A stretch of 64,000 bases of DNA from Terriglobus albidus (GCF_008000815.1 NZ_CP042806.1:3038001-3102000), one strand, 5' to 3'. Shown: positions 38,126-47,603, counted from the first letter of the stretch. The notes: generated by a model not told the origin, from the sequence alone. Numbers and translations are program-made.

Positions 38126-39121
38126 CTAGTTGAAAAGGCCTTCGACAAACGCGGCGGAGTCGAACTGAAGCAGATCATCCATCTTCTCGCCGATACCGCA
38201 GAAGACGACAGGCAACTTCAACTCGTGTGCGATGGCAACGACGATTCCGCCTTTGGCGGTACCGTCCAGCTTGGTGAGCACAATGCCGGTGACACCGGCG
38301 CTCTCCGTGAACAGGCGTGCCTGCTGCAGGCCGTTCTGCCCGGTGGTGGCATCGATGACCAGAAACACCTGGTGCGGAGCGCCCGCAACAAACTTCTGGG
38401 CGATGCGGCGCATCTTGTCGAGCTCCGCCATCAGGCCCGCTTTGGTGTGCAGGCGTCCAGCGGTATCGACCAGTACTACCTGCGTCTCACGCTTCTTTGC
38501 AGCATCGAGAGCGTCAAAGAGAGCTGCGGAAGGATCGCCGCCCTGGCGTGTTTTGATGACCGGTACACCCGAGCGCTGTGACCAGACCTCGAGCTGCTCG
38601 ATGGCGGCGGCGCGGAAGGTGTCGGCGGCGCACAGCAGCGTGGAGCGGTTCTGCGACTGGAAGAAGGCCGCGAGTTTGCCGGAGGTGGTCGTCTTCCCGG
38701 TGCCGTTCACGCCGACCATCAGAATGACCTCTGGCGGCGTTGATGGTGGCCGCACGACGCGCTGGACGTCATCGAGGATGGATTTGATCTCCTGCTTGAG
38801 CAGATTTTTCAGCGCCGAGCCGGATTCGATGCCCTCGCGCTTCGCACGCTCGCGAAGACGGCCGATGATCTCGGTTGTGGTGGAAAGACCGATGTCTGCC
38901 GTCAGCAGAATAGCTTCCAGATCTTCAAGGTCGCTCTCATCAACCGTCCGGGTAAACGAGAGGGCCTGGTCAAGCTGCGCGCTCAGGTTCTCGCGCGTGC
39001 GGGTGACCGCCTGCTTCATGCGGCCGAAAAAGCCGCGCGATGTTTCGAGTGCTTCCTCTTCCTGTTCCGGTTTACGGGGTTCGTCGTCCTTCAACGAACC
39101 GAAGAGTGTCTGAATAGCCAT
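38126..39121 (-). CDS. ftsY: Signal recognition particle receptor FtsY
   Basis: The 331-residue protein has the NG GTPase core: Walker A VGVNGTGKTTTSGKLA, the QGGDPSAALFDAL motif, VLVDTAGRLHTK, and TKLDGTAKGG. The charged N-terminal domain is short (about 30 residues), as in non-enterobacterial FtsY. It docks the SRP-ribosome complex at the membrane. The SRP RNA gene lies at 46342-46442. Confidence 0.96.
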   Translation of the reverse strand: MAIQTLFGSLKDDEPRKPEQEEEALETSRGFFGRMKQAVTRTRENLSAQLDQALSFTRTVDESDLEDLEAILLTADIGLSTTTEIIGRLRERAKREGIESGSALKNLLKQEIKSILDDVQRVVRPPSTPPEVILMVGVNGTGKTTTSGKLAAFFQSQNRSTLLCAADTFRAAAIEQLEVWSQRSGVPVIKTRQGGDPSAALFDALDAAKKRETQVVLVDTAGRLHTKAGLMAELDKMRRIAQKFVAGAPHQVFLVIDATTGQNGLQQARLFTESAGVTGIVLTKLDGTAKGGIVVAIAHELKLPVVFCGIGEKMDDLLQFDSAAFVEGLFN

Positions 39122-39158
39122 CCCCTATAGTGTATCGCTCCCACAGGGAGCCGACGGC

Positions 39159-40151
39159 TTACTCAGCCCGCAGAGAGCGGGTCATGAGCTCGCGGATCGC
39201 CTCCATGGGCGCTTTACCCTCATGAAGAACTGCCTCCATCTGCTCGGTGATCGGCATCTCCACACCGTGCTTGCGCGCGAGACCCAGGGCTGCGGACGTG
39301 GACAGCACGCCCTCGGCGACCTTGCCGTTGAGCGAGGCGATGATCTCCGGCAGCTTGCGGCCCTTGCCTAACTCGATGCCGACGGTGCGGTTACGCGAGA
39401 GGGAGCCGGTGCAGGTCAGCACCAGGTCGCCTACGCCCGAAAGTCCGGCCAGCGTCTCAGGACGTCCACCGCAGGCGACGGCGAGGCGGGTAATCTCGGC
39501 GATGCCACGAGTCATCAGGGCGGCGGCAACGTTGTGTCCGAGTTCAAGACCGGCAACGACTCCGGCGGCGAGAGCGATGACATTCTTCAACGCTCCGCCG
39601 AGCTCGACACCGACGACATCGTCATTGGCATAGGTGCGGAAGGTCGAAGAAGAAAAGTCCGACTGCAGCCGCTGCGCCAGGGTGCGGTTCTTCGATGCGA
39701 TAGTGACCACGGTCGGCATCCCCTGGGCAACCTCCTGTGCGAAGGACGGGCCGGAGAGCACTGCGACCTTAGCCGGCGTCAGCTCTTCAATCACCTGGCT
39801 CATCCGCAGATACGTACCCTGTTCAATGCCTTTGGTCGCCGAGATGACGGCATGGTCTGGCGTAAGGAGCGAGGCGGCATCGACAAACGTGGCGCGCAGA
39901 TGCTCTGAAGGAACAACGCACAATACGATCTCGGAAGCCGGAATTGCCTCTGCCAGCAAAGTGGTGATTTTCAGGTCTTCCGGCAGCGCAAAGCCGGGTA
40001 GGAATCTGCGGTTTTCCCTGAGGGCGAGCATCTCCGTGGCGTCCTGTTCGGAGTGTGCCCATAGTGTCAGCTCATGTCCGCCACGGCGTGCCAGTGACAA
40101 CATGAGTGCGGTACCCCATGCTCCTGCTCCCAATACAGCGATTCGGCTCAT
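39159..40151 (-). CDS. gpsA: Glycerol-3-phosphate dehydrogenase (NAD(P)+)
   Basis: The 330-residue protein has the N-terminal Rossmann motif LGAGAWGTALM, the SATKGIE segment, the catalytic lysine region VGVELGGALKNVIALAAGV and SRNRTVGIELGKG. It reduces dihydroxyacetone phosphate to sn-glycerol-3-phosphate, the acceptor for PlsY. Its start lies just after the plsY stop, so the two are coupled for phospholipid synthesis. Confidence 0.96.
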   Translation of the reverse strand: MSRIAVLGAGAWGTALMLSLARRGGHELTLWAHSEQDATEMLALRENRRFLPGFALPEDLKITTLLAEAIPASEIVLCVVPSEHLRATFVDAASLLTPDHAVISATKGIEQGTYLRMSQVIEELTPAKVAVLSGPSFAQEVAQGMPTVVTIASKNRTLAQRLQSDFSSSTFRTYANDDVVGVELGGALKNVIALAAGVVAGLELGHNVAAALMTRGIAEITRLAVACGGRPETLAGLSGVGDLVLTCTGSLSRNRTVGIELGKGRKLPEIIASLNGKVAEGVLSTSAALGLARKHGVEMPITEQMEAVLHEGKAPMEAIRELMTRSLRAE

Positions 40152-40152
40152 C

Positions 40153-40776
40153 CTACGCTTCCTTCTTTTTGCCGAAGCGGTTTTCCGTTCCCTTGAGCAG
40201 CCGCTGAATATTCGAGTGGTGCTTGAAGATGATGACCGCGGGAATCACAACAAAGCTTGCCGCAACAATCGGGCTTACATTGCCATGCGAGAACAGAAAG
40301 GCGAAGACCGGAAAGACTGCCGCCGCCACAATGCTGGCCAGAGAGACATACTTCCAAATCATAAAGACCACGATGAAGACAGCGAGGCAGCACAGCGTCG
40401 TCAGCGGCGAGATCGCGAGAAAGACGCCGAGGCCGGTGGCCACTCCCTTACCGCCGCGGAAACTGAGCCATACGGGAAAGATATGGCCAAGAATCGCCAT
40501 CGCCGCAGCGGCTGCCGCCATGTCCTCTGTGTTCATGCCGTGGGCTGCGGCGATATGACGGGCGATGACTACGGCGGCGACTCCCTTCAGCAGATCCAGC
40601 AGCAGGGTGGCAATCGCCAAGCCCTTTTTACCGGAGCGCGCTACATTCGTGGCGCCGGTATTGCCGCTGCCTGTTTTGCGGATGTCCTGCTTGAGAAAGA
40701 GACGAACGAGGATGTAGCCGAAGGGAATCGATCCCAACAGGTAGGCAAGCACGAGAGTGAGAAGCCAGGGGTTCAT
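40153..40776 (-). CDS. plsY: Acyl-phosphate:glycerol-3-phosphate acyltransferase PlsY
   Basis: The 207-residue membrane protein shows the PlsY motifs: LGSIPFGYILVRL, then GSGNTGATNVARSGKKG, and LSFRGGKGVATGLGV. About five membrane helices are visible. It makes lysophosphatidic acid from acyl-phosphate and glycerol-3-phosphate. The gpsA gene follows by one base, so they form an operon. Confidence 0.95.
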   Translation of the reverse strand: MNPWLLTLVLAYLLGSIPFGYILVRLFLKQDIRKTGSGNTGATNVARSGKKGLAIATLLLDLLKGVAAVVIARHIAAAHGMNTEDMAAAAAAMAILGHIFPVWLSFRGGKGVATGLGVFLAISPLTTLCCLAVFIVVFMIWKYVSLASIVAAAVFPVFAFLFSHGNVSPIVAASFVVIPAVIIFKHHSNIQRLLKGTENRFGKKKEA

Positions 40777-40829
40777 TGCGTCAGAGGTGAGTGTAGCAAG
40801 GTCCTTATAATTCCCGCCTTAGCCTAACG

Positions 40830-42074
40830 TCACATCAGTTTCCTGCGCAGCATATCCAGAGCATTCTGTGTTGCCCACCAGCGAATACGTTCGCGGTCTC
40901 CACTGAGGCTCAGCTTCTTCACATCGGTATCCTGTCCATCGGCAAGCGCCACGAACACCAGACCGACTGGCTTCTCATCTGTGCCTCCGCCAGGGCCGGC
41001 GATGCCGGTGATACCGATACCAATCTCCGCTCCGGTCCTGGTGCGGATGCCTTCCGCCATTGCGCGAGCAACTGCCCCGCTGACCGCGCCGAAGGCATCA
41101 ATGACAGATTCGGGGACATCGGTAAAGCTGTTCTTCAGGTCGTTGGAATAGGCGACCACTCCTCCCAGAAAGGTGCGCGATGCATTCGGCAGTGAGGTTA
41201 AACGCTGTGCCAGCCAGCCGCCGGTGCAACTCTCAGCGGTGGCGACGCGGACGTCTTTCAGGCCCAGCAGCAACTGCACTACCTCTTCCAGCGATTCTCC
41301 GTGCGAAGAGAAGACATCGTCTCCCATCTCCTGTTCGCAGCGGCTGGCCACTTCATCCACGCGGGCCTGCGCCTGGTTCAGGGATACGCCGGCATACTGA
41401 AAGTGCAACTGGATCTCGCCGTTGTGCGCCAGGATGGTTGTCTCCACATCGCTGTAGCCCTTGTAGATCGGGGCGACCCTTGCGTCTACAGTCGATTCCG
41501 GTACCAGCGCGATCCGCAGCATTCTTTTGGTGATGAACCGTGGCGGCAGAATGGAGTGCAGTCGCGGGCGCACTTCAGCGTCGTACATTGCCTTCATCTC
41601 CTTTGGTGGTCCAGGAAGAAGGATGACGAGCTTGCGATGCTTGCCGACTACAGTGTCCATGAACTGTCCCGGAGCCGATCCATTGGCATTGGGCAACACC
41701 ACCGCCCCGTCGATGACGTCGGCCTGCTTGGCGTTGTTGTCGGACATAGTGATGCCGCGTTTGGCAAAGCGGGTATGAAGGCCGGCAAGGAGATCGTTAT
41801 TCCGTTTCAGGTTGAGCTTGAGCACGGAGGCGACGGCCTCGCGCGTCAGGTCGTCCTCAGTTGGCCCAAGACCTCCCGAGAGCAGCACGATGTCGACCCG
41901 CGACAATGCTGTCGCGACAGCACTCGTGAGATGGGTGAAGTTATCGCCCACAATGGTTTTGAAATCGACCGTAACTCCAAGCGAGTTAAGGCGGTCCGTG
42001 AGAAAGAGCGAGTTCGTGTCCTGGCGATGCGGCGTCAGCATCTCTGAGCCGATCGCGATAATCTCTGCGTTCAT
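40830..42074 (-). CDS. cinA: CinA-family nicotinamide-nucleotide amidase
   Basis: The 414-residue protein has an N-terminal molybdopterin-binding-like domain (MNAEIIAIGSEMLTP, LSGGLGPTEDDLTREAVA) and a C-terminal amidase domain with VATAESCTGGWLAQRLT and GITGIAGPGGGTDEKPVGLVFVA. CinA deamidates NMN in pyridine-nucleotide recycling and is linked to competence in some bacteria. Its start overlaps the stop of the upstream NHL gene by 4 bp. Confidence 0.94.
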   Translation of the reverse strand: MNAEIIAIGSEMLTPHRQDTNSLFLTDRLNSLGVTVDFKTIVGDNFTHLTSAVATALSRVDIVLLSGGLGPTEDDLTREAVASVLKLNLKRNNDLLAGLHTRFAKRGITMSDNNAKQADVIDGAVVLPNANGSAPGQFMDTVVGKHRKLVILLPGPPKEMKAMYDAEVRPRLHSILPPRFITKRMLRIALVPESTVDARVAPIYKGYSDVETTILAHNGEIQLHFQYAGVSLNQAQARVDEVASRCEQEMGDDVFSSHGESLEEVVQLLLGLKDVRVATAESCTGGWLAQRLTSLPNASRTFLGGVVAYSNDLKNSFTDVPESVIDAFGAVSGAVARAMAEGIRTRTGAEIGIGITGIAGPGGGTDEKPVGLVFVALADGQDTDVKKLSLSGDRERIRWWATQNALDMLRRKLM

Positions 42075-43126
42075 GAATTTATAGATGGAAGAAGCTGCCC
42101 TTCGATACCGAGTTCGACGTGATAGAGGGCGTTATTGGTAGCGATGGCGGCGCAGCCGTCTTCCAGGAAACAGAACCCAACAATCGAGTTACCGGAGACA
42201 ATCAGCGATGCCTCTCGCCTGGGTGTGATGCGCACAATGCCGCGCTGTCCGTTCAATGATGCGGCGACATAGAAGTTGCTGTCAGTATCAAAGGCAGAGC
42301 CCTGGGGCCGTCCCAGGCCGGTGTAGAAGGTGTCCACCTCTCCATTGCGATTGATGGTGTACACATGGTCGCGGCTGGAGGTGGTCGGCGCCGTTACGAA
42401 GAGCGTGCCGTTTGTTGAGACGGTAAGGTGATAGGCGGCGACACTGGGTTCAAGCGTGGCGTAGACAAAGATCTGGCGCTCGCGGTCGATTTTGAAGATG
42501 GTTCCGCTGCGGTCACCCACAAAGAGATTGCCGTCGTTATCGAAGGCGATCCCGGTGGCGACCCCCATGCCTTCGGCGTAGACAGCCATCGCTCCGGTGG
42601 GAGAGATACGGTAGACGATGCCTTCCGCACGAGAGCTTGCGTAGAGATAGCCTTCGGCGTCGAAGGCAAGCCCGGTGGGGTTCATCAGGTCTCGCACAAA
42701 GGGGCGCACCTGGAAGTCGCGATCGATACGGAAGATCGAGACAGGTGTCTTCTGATTGCGTGGTCCGGAGAGCGTGGCATAGACATTGCCTTGTGCGTCG
42801 ACCGCCGGATTGGCGACAGGATGCAGGTTGTCCGCCATGGGGACCGCGACCCTCACGGGAAGGGGATTGCTGGTTGAGCCGTGAGAGCGGACGACCAGGT
42901 CTCCGGTGATAGAACCTTCAGGGACTCGCACCGACAGGCGTGAAGTCCGCGAGAGAGCGAGCCTTGCAGGCACGTCGCCGATAGTGACAGTCGGCAGATG
43001 CCCTTCATACACACCCAGAGCTTTGCCCTGTACCTGGAACTCGCCGTTCGGCAGGGCTGCCAGTGGTGTTACGGAGTCGAGGTGAGGCGCCTCGACATTT
43101 GACCCAAAACGAAAGGCTGCTGCCAT
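42071..43126 (-). CDS. IPT/TIG plus NHL (SMP-30-like) beta-propeller protein
   Basis: The N-terminal ~95 residues resemble an IPT/TIG immunoglobulin-like domain (PHLDSVTPLAALPNGEFQVQGKAL). The remaining ~250 residues are repeats of the NHL/SMP-30 beta-propeller type, for example NPTGLAFDAEGYLYASSRAEG, VATGIAFDNDGNLFVGDRSG and RPQGSAFDTDSNFYVAASLNG. No signal peptide is visible, so location is unclear. It is co-translated with cinA through a 4-bp overlap. The function is unknown. Confidence 0.82.
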   Translation of the reverse strand: MAAAFRFGSNVEAPHLDSVTPLAALPNGEFQVQGKALGVYEGHLPTVTIGDVPARLALSRTSRLSVRVPEGSITGDLVVRSHGSTSNPLPVRVAVPMADNLHPVANPAVDAQGNVYATLSGPRNQKTPVSIFRIDRDFQVRPFVRDLMNPTGLAFDAEGYLYASSRAEGIVYRISPTGAMAVYAEGMGVATGIAFDNDGNLFVGDRSGTIFKIDRERQIFVYATLEPSVAAYHLTVSTNGTLFVTAPTTSSRDHVYTINRNGEVDTFYTGLGRPQGSAFDTDSNFYVAASLNGQRGIVRITPRREASLIVSGNSIVGFCFLEDGCAAIATNNALYHVELGIEGQLLPSINS

Positions 43127-43190
43127 GGATTAAGCCTAACGCAGGTAGAAGGTTCGTGCCCGGGTGAGGCAAATTCGGGATGCCCATGCC

Positions 43191-43314
43191 CTGGGTGCCC
43201 ATTCATCGCAACGCGGGGGGCTCGACGAACTTGATTCGTTGGGGTGATAAGGCGATGGGTGAGATATCTCGCCCCGAATCTCACCCATCGCTCCGCAGTG
43301 GATGGGGCACCCAG
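43191..43314. repeat. Dispersed palindromic repeat, family C, longest copy
   Basis: The element begins CTGGGTGCCCATTCATCGC and ends with GCAGTGGATGGGGCACCCAG, its imperfect complement. Inside lie GACGAACTTGATTCGTTGGGG and the inverted pair GGCGATGGGTGAGAT and ATCTCACCCATCGCT. It lies between the NHL-repeat gene and pgpA. Confidence 0.7.
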
Positions 43315-43340
43315 TTTCGTGGCTAATTTGGCGATAGGGC

Positions 43341-43850
43341 CTAAAAATTAGGGAAGGCGAAGTGCGCGATCAGTACAAAACAAATCACCGCGTAGACGCC
43401 CGCCATCAGGTCATCGGCCATGATGCCTGTGCCCTCAGGCAGGTGCTCAAGCTGGCGCACTGGCGGCGGTTTGAGGATGTCGAAGAGCCGGAAGAGCACC
43501 AGCGCCAGCACGTAGTGCTTCCAGATGGGAGCGGCGAAGAGCAGCGCAACCCACTGGCCGGCCGCTTCATCGATCACCACCATCTGCGGGTCTTTGCTGC
43601 CGCTCTCGCGGGCCACGCGGGTTGCCGCGGGAATACCTATGACCGTCGCCAGAATGGCGAGCACGAGTGTCAGAAGCGCTAACTGCGGCCGGGTAAGGTC
43701 AAGAAAGAAGGCCAGCAGGCGCCAGATCAGCACCGCCAGTACCGATCCATAGGTTCCCGGGCCCGGCTTAAGCAGACCGGAGCCGAAAAATGTACCGACG
43801 ACCCATGCCCAGGCGGTTTTGCGCGGATTGGTTGGAGTGCTAATCGTCAT
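43341..43850 (-). CDS. pgpA: Phosphatidylglycerophosphatase A
   Basis: From the ATG at 43850 the protein has 169 residues. It carries the PgpA signature FFGSGLLKPGPGTYGS, followed by DPQMVVIDEAAGQWVALLF and LFRLFDILKPPPVRQLEHLPEGTGIMADD, with acidic residues that bind magnesium. It removes the terminal phosphate to form phosphatidylglycerol in the membrane. The start overlaps the end of yacG, so the two are coupled. Confidence 0.94.
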   Translation of the reverse strand: MTISTPTNPRKTAWAWVVGTFFGSGLLKPGPGTYGSVLAVLIWRLLAFFLDLTRPQLALLTLVLAILATVIGIPAATRVARESGSKDPQMVVIDEAAGQWVALLFAAPIWKHYVLALVLFRLFDILKPPPVRQLEHLPEGTGIMADDLMAGVYAVICFVLIAHFAFPNF

Positions 43851-44058
43851 CGTTATCCTGCTGCGGACGCCGGGCGTGCTCCGCAAGTCCTTCTAATACT
43901 TCAGGATCCAGGATTGGAGAAGAGATTCGGTACTCTCCCGAGGCCCATTTGCCGAGGTCGATCCGGCGGCAGCGGTCACTGCAAAACGGGTAGTCGTTGT
44001 TCTTTTCCAGCACCAGGGTGCGGCATGTCGGGCAGCGGAGTGCTTTGTTCGGTGCCAT
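43840..44058 (-). CDS. yacG: DNA gyrase inhibitor YacG-type zinc protein
   Basis: The 72-residue protein has two cysteine pairs, CPTC and CSDRC, and the diagnostic DLGKWASGEYRI segment of YacG. YacG binds zinc and inhibits gyrase in E. coli by contacting GyrB. It ends in an acidic tail (QQDNDDD) and overlaps pgpA by 11 bp. Confidence 0.9.
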   Translation of the reverse strand: MAPNKALRCPTCRTLVLEKNNDYPFCSDRCRRIDLGKWASGEYRISSPILDPEVLEGLAEHARRPQQDNDDD

Positions 44059-44200
44059 CGGTTTCCTTTTCCAAGGTACACCTCACGGCCCGCGTCGAGT
44101 GCAATCCATGAAAAACCGGCAAAAAGGGCAGAAAAATAGCAACGCCGGAGCATTTGGCAACGTCTGTATCCCGGGCGTAAGATTTCACGCCGGAAGTGAA

Positions 44201-44246
44201 GCAGTATGTAGTCGGCAGTACACGCAGTACGAAGTACCGCAGTACG
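44201..44246. repeat. Short GCAGTAC-type direct repeats upstream of the secreted protein gene
   Basis: GCAGTAT or GCAGTAC occurs at 44201, 44215, 44224 and 44239 with irregular spacing, plus GAAGTAC at 44231. The pattern lies 30-75 bp upstream of the start at 44277, where a regulator could bind. It may also be chance simple sequence. Confidence 0.35.
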
Positions 44247-44276
44247 TCGTTGTTGGACCTAGAAAGGTAACACCGC

Positions 44277-44618
44277 ATGAAGAAAACAATCCGTTTTGTT
44301 ATGCCGCTCGCAGCAGCGGCCCTCCTTGCCAGCTCCTCGGTTATGACGCTGGCCCAGCAGACCCAGTCCTCAAACACCACCGCTCAGTACAACGGTGCGT
44401 TCGCAGGCTCTCCGGAACAGGAGCAGGCCTACAAGGACGGCATGGAAGCCGCCAAACTGGATACGCTGGCCAAGCGTAAGGTCGACCCCACCAGCTCGCA
44501 TCTCTACAAGAACCCGCCTGCCCATGTGAAGAAGGATCAGCGTGATGCATATCGCTCTGCCTTCACCTCCGGCTACAACAAGGCGATCAATGATGCGAAG
44601 GCGAATGGCGGTTTCTAA
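44277..44618 (+). CDS. Small secreted protein of unknown function
   Basis: The 113-residue protein has a clear signal peptide (MKKTIRFVMPLAAAALLASS, cleavage near LAQQ). The mature part has about 85 polar residues with YKDGMEAAKLDTLAKRK and HVKKDQRDAYRSAFTSGYNK, helical and charged with spaced aromatic residues. A good ribosome-binding site (AAAGGT) lies upstream and a strong terminator downstream, so it forms its own transcript. No family was recognised. Confidence 0.75.
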   Translation: MKKTIRFVMPLAAAALLASSSVMTLAQQTQSSNTTAQYNGAFAGSPEQEQAYKDGMEAAKLDTLAKRKVDPTSSHLYKNPPAHVKKDQRDAYRSAFTSGYNKAINDAKANGGF

Positions 44619-44640
44619 ACCACGAAGCGCAGGAAAACGA

Positions 44641-44667
44641 AAAAGGGCCCCTTTGCGGGGCCTTTTT
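44641..44667. terminator. Bidirectional terminator between the secreted protein gene and rimO
   Basis: The stem pairs AAAAGGGCCCC with GGGGCCTTTTT, with one bulged base and a 5-base loop. It has a T-run in both directions (TTTTTC on plus; CCCTTTTTC on minus). It serves the convergent genes at 44277-44618 and 44687-46255. Confidence 0.85.
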
Positions 44668-44686
44668 CATTGTGCATGGATGATTC

Positions 44687-46255
44687 CTACTCGATGATGC
44701 GGGCGACTACATCGTAGTCATGCGACTCAGTGATCTCGGCGCGATAGAAGGTTCCTGGAACCAGGGTCTCGTGCGGGCCAAAGTCGTTGATGAGTACTTT
44801 GCCGTCAATCTCAGGCGCATGCAGCATGGTGCGTGCGTCCCACAGCAGCGGTGTCTCTTCGTTCGGACCTTCTACCAAAACCTCGACTTCGCGCCCGACC
44901 CAGGCCTTCTTCGCCTTGGTGCTGAGCTTCTGCTGCAGGCGCATCAGTTTGCGGCGGCGCGACTCGATGGTGCGCGAAGGCACCTTCTCCTCCAGATCGA
45001 AAGCCTTGGCGCCCTCTTCATCCGAGTAGGAGAAGACGCCCAGCCAGTCGATCTGCGCCTTCTGGATAAAGTCCATCAGATCTTCGAACTCGGCGTCGGT
45101 CTCTCCGGGGAAGCCGACGATGAAGCTGGTCCGCAGCACGATGCCGGGTACGGTCGCGCGGGCGCGCTCGATCATCTTCAGGAAGATGTCGCCCGAGCCG
45201 CCGCGTTTCATGCGCTTCAGGGCTGTCGGCGAAGCATGCTGCAGCGGAACATCGAGATACTTGGAGATGTTGTCGTACTTTGCAATGGTCTCGAGGAGGA
45301 GCGGCGTGACCTTGTTGGGATAGGCGTAGAGGAACCGCAGCCACTTGATGCCGCCGATACCGGGAACATTGATCTGCGCCAGGGCATCGAGCAGTTGCGC
45401 CAGGCCGTCCTTCAGGCCGAGGTCTTCTCCGTAGCAGGTGGTGTCCTGGCCGATCAGCGTAATCTCGCGCACACCCTGTTTCACCAGCGACTCGGCTTCG
45501 GTAATGATCGACGACATCCGGCGTGAGCGGAACTTGCCGCGAAGCTGCGGAATGATGCAGAAGGTGCAGGGATGATCGCAGCCCTCGGCGATCTTGATGT
45601 ATGCCGAGGCTTTCGGTGTGGTGAGAATGCGCGGTGTCTCGTCGGAGTAGAGATACTCGGGCAGGGAAGGCGATGCGCCATCCCATGCATCGCGGCTGAA
45701 ACGGCCCTGCTCTTCGCGCAGGTCGCCTTCAGGACGTGAATGTTTTTTGACTGCCGAGGGAGCACGGTCGATCAGCTCAGACTCGAGCGATGGCGTTGCA
45801 TTGATGATGTTGAATGGTGAAGGCTCTTGCTTCACTGGAGCCATGCCTGCGGCCGCGAGTACGGCTTCAAGCTCACCGGTACCGATGACGGCATCGACCT
45901 CGGGGATGTTCTTGCGGATCTCGTCGCGATAGCGCTCGACCAGGCAGCCGGCGACGATGAGCTTCTGCGCACGGCCCGCGGTCTTGTGCTGGGCCATCTC
46001 CAGGATGGCGTTGACGGATTCCTGCTTGGCAGAGTCGATGAAGCTGCAGGTGTTCACGACGATGACGTCGGCTTGTTCTGCATGCGGTGTCAGCTCAGCG
46101 CCTGCATGGTGCAGCAGGCCCATCATGACTTCAGAGTCGACCAGGTTCTTCGGGCAGCCGAGAGAGACAAATCCGATACGTGTTTTTTGCTTTGCGGCGT
46201 CGCGATCAAGCACAGCTTCAGACGCGGAATCGCCAGATTTTACAGGGGTAGACAC
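44687..46255 (-). CDS. rimO: Ribosomal protein S12 methylthiotransferase RimO
   Basis: The 522-residue protein has the MTTase N-domain (GFVSLGCPKNLVDSEVMMG), the radical SAM cysteines in AEGCDHPCTFCIIPQLRGK and a C-terminal TRAM-like domain. It methylthiolates Asp of S12 using two Fe-S clusters. It is longer than usual (about 440) because of a Pro/Ser/Glu-rich insert of roughly 70 residues between the N-domain and the radical SAM domain (about 150-220). The start is GTG. The insert looks disordered. Confidence 0.94.
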   Translation of the reverse strand: MSTPVKSGDSASEAVLDRDAAKQKTRIGFVSLGCPKNLVDSEVMMGLLHHAGAELTPHAEQADVIVVNTCSFIDSAKQESVNAILEMAQHKTAGRAQKLIVAGCLVERYRDEIRKNIPEVDAVIGTGELEAVLAAAGMAPVKQEPSPFNIINATPSLESELIDRAPSAVKKHSRPEGDLREEQGRFSRDAWDGASPSLPEYLYSDETPRILTTPKASAYIKIAEGCDHPCTFCIIPQLRGKFRSRRMSSIITEAESLVKQGVREITLIGQDTTCYGEDLGLKDGLAQLLDALAQINVPGIGGIKWLRFLYAYPNKVTPLLLETIAKYDNISKYLDVPLQHASPTALKRMKRGGSGDIFLKMIERARATVPGIVLRTSFIVGFPGETDAEFEDLMDFIQKAQIDWLGVFSYSDEEGAKAFDLEEKVPSRTIESRRRKLMRLQQKLSTKAKKAWVGREVEVLVEGPNEETPLLWDARTMLHAPEIDGKVLINDFGPHETLVPGTFYRAEITESHDYDVVARIIE

Positions 46256-46341
46256 TTTAATATTCTACCCTGATTTCCACCGCTTTCCTTATCGCTTCGG
46301 TGTGTCATCAGCAGGCTTCTCGAAACACTGCTAAACTAAAC

Positions 46342-46442
46342 GAGTGCCGGGACCTACGCGACGTAATCCCGCGAACCCCGCCAGGTCCGGAAGGAAGCAA
46401 CGGTAACGGGCCAGTATGTGCGCAGTAGGCTCCCCGGTACTC
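46342..46442 (+). ncRNA. ffs: Signal recognition particle RNA (4.5S, bacterial small type)
   Basis: The 101-nt segment folds into a single long hairpin closed by GAGTGCCGGG and CCCCGGTACTC. It contains the universally conserved SRP domain IV: CCAGGTCCGGAAGGAAGCAA with the GGAA tetraloop, followed by CGGTAACGGG. A TAAACT box about 5 bases upstream may be the -10 element. The RNA binds Ffh and directs nascent membrane proteins to FtsY, which is encoded at 38126. Confidence 0.95.
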
Positions 46443-46527
46443 TTCAAAGCACTCTCCAGTTGTGCCCCCCACTCTACAATCCATCGCTGGTTCGATATCC
46501 TTCCAATTGGAAGTGTGAGGTGACCGT

Positions 46528-47544
46528 TTGTCTCTTGAGTTGAAGCCACACGTCAGCGTGCGGGCGAAGATCAGTTCTCTTGGAACCTATGTCCCCCCTC
46601 GGCTGTTGACCAATGCCGATCTGGAGAAGATGGTCGAAACCAGCGACCAGTGGATCGTGGAGCGCACGGGCATTCGTGAGCGTCACGTCGTTGACAAGGG
46701 CATAGCAACCAGCGATCTGGCGGCAGAGGCAGCGAAGAGATGTCTGGAGGCGCGTGGAGTCTCTCCTGACGAGGTCGACGCCATCATCGTCGCCACCGTG
46801 ACTCCGGACATGATGTTCCCCGCTACCGCCTGTCTGGTGCAAAGCAAGCTGGGTGCTCGCGGCGCATGGGGCTTTGATCTCTCTGCTGCTTGTTCCGGTT
46901 TTCCGTATGCCTTGCAGGTCGGCGCCAAACTGGTGGAGAGCGGCGCTCACAAGAAGGTGCTGGTCATCGGCGCCGATACAATGTCGTCCATCCTCGACTA
47001 CACCGACCGTACGACCTGCATCCTGTTCGGTGATGGCGCCGGCGCGGTACTGATCGAGCCATGTGAGAGCGATGAAGTTGGCCTGATTGATTTCTGGCAT
47101 GAGGTCGATGGAGCCGGCGGGGTCTCGCTGAATATGCCTGGCGGCGGCAGCCTTCACCCTTCCAGCCACGAGACCATCGATCAGAAGATGCACTATGTGC
47201 ATCAGGATGGACAGGCGGTTTATAAGTTTGCGGTACGCAAGATGGCAGAGGCGGCCGAAGCTGTGCTCACACGCAATAACGTGAAGGGCGAAGAGCTCGG
47301 CTGCTTTATTCCGCACCAGGCAAACAAGCGCATCATCCTGTCCACAGCGGAACGTCTCGGCATGCCCGAAGATCGGGTCATCATCAACATCGACCGTTAC
47401 GGCAACACGACTGCCGGGACCATTCCTCTTGCCATGGGAACTGCCGTGGAAGAAAAACGGCTGAAGAAGGGCGATCTGGTACTTCTGGCCTCCGTCGGAG
47501 CCGGGTTTACTGTCGCTTCTACGCTTCTGCGCTGGGAGATCTAG
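46528..47544 (+). CDS. fabH: Beta-ketoacyl-ACP synthase III (FabH)
   Basis: The 338-residue protein has the catalytic triad: Cys in [13 protein letters not shown], His in [10 protein letters not shown] and Asn in [13 protein letters not shown]. It condenses acetyl-CoA with malonyl-ACP to start fatty acid synthesis. The start codon is TTG, chosen because GAGGTG lies seven bases upstream and no better ATG precedes the conserved [10 protein letters not shown] strong terminator follows. Confidence 0.95.
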   Translation: MSLELKPHVSVRAKISSLGTYVPPRLLTNADLEKMVETSDQWIVERTGIRERHVVDKGIATSDLAAEAAKRCLEARGVSPDEVDAIIVATVTPDMMFPATACLVQSKLGARGAWGFDLSAACSGFPYALQVGAKLVESGAHKKVLVIGADTMSSILDYTDRTTCILFGDGAGAVLIEPCESDEVGLIDFWHEVDGAGGVSLNMPGGGSLHPSSHETIDQKMHYVHQDGQAVYKFAVRKMAEAAEAVLTRNNVKGEELGCFIPHQANKRIILSTAERLGMPEDRVIINIDRYGNTTAGTIPLAMGTAVEEKRLKKGDLVLLASVGAGFTVASTLLRWEI

Positions 47545-47559
47545 AAGGCAGAGAGATGA

Positions 47560-47596
47560 CGCCGGCGCTTCTTTTGAAGCGCCGGCGCATATTTTT
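47560..47596 (+). terminator. Terminator after fabH
   Basis: A perfect 12-bp stem (CGCCGGCGCTTC and its complement) with a TTTT loop is followed by CATATTTTT. It lies 16 bp after the fabH stop codon. Confidence 0.88.
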
Positions 47597-47603
47597 AACC
47601 CGC

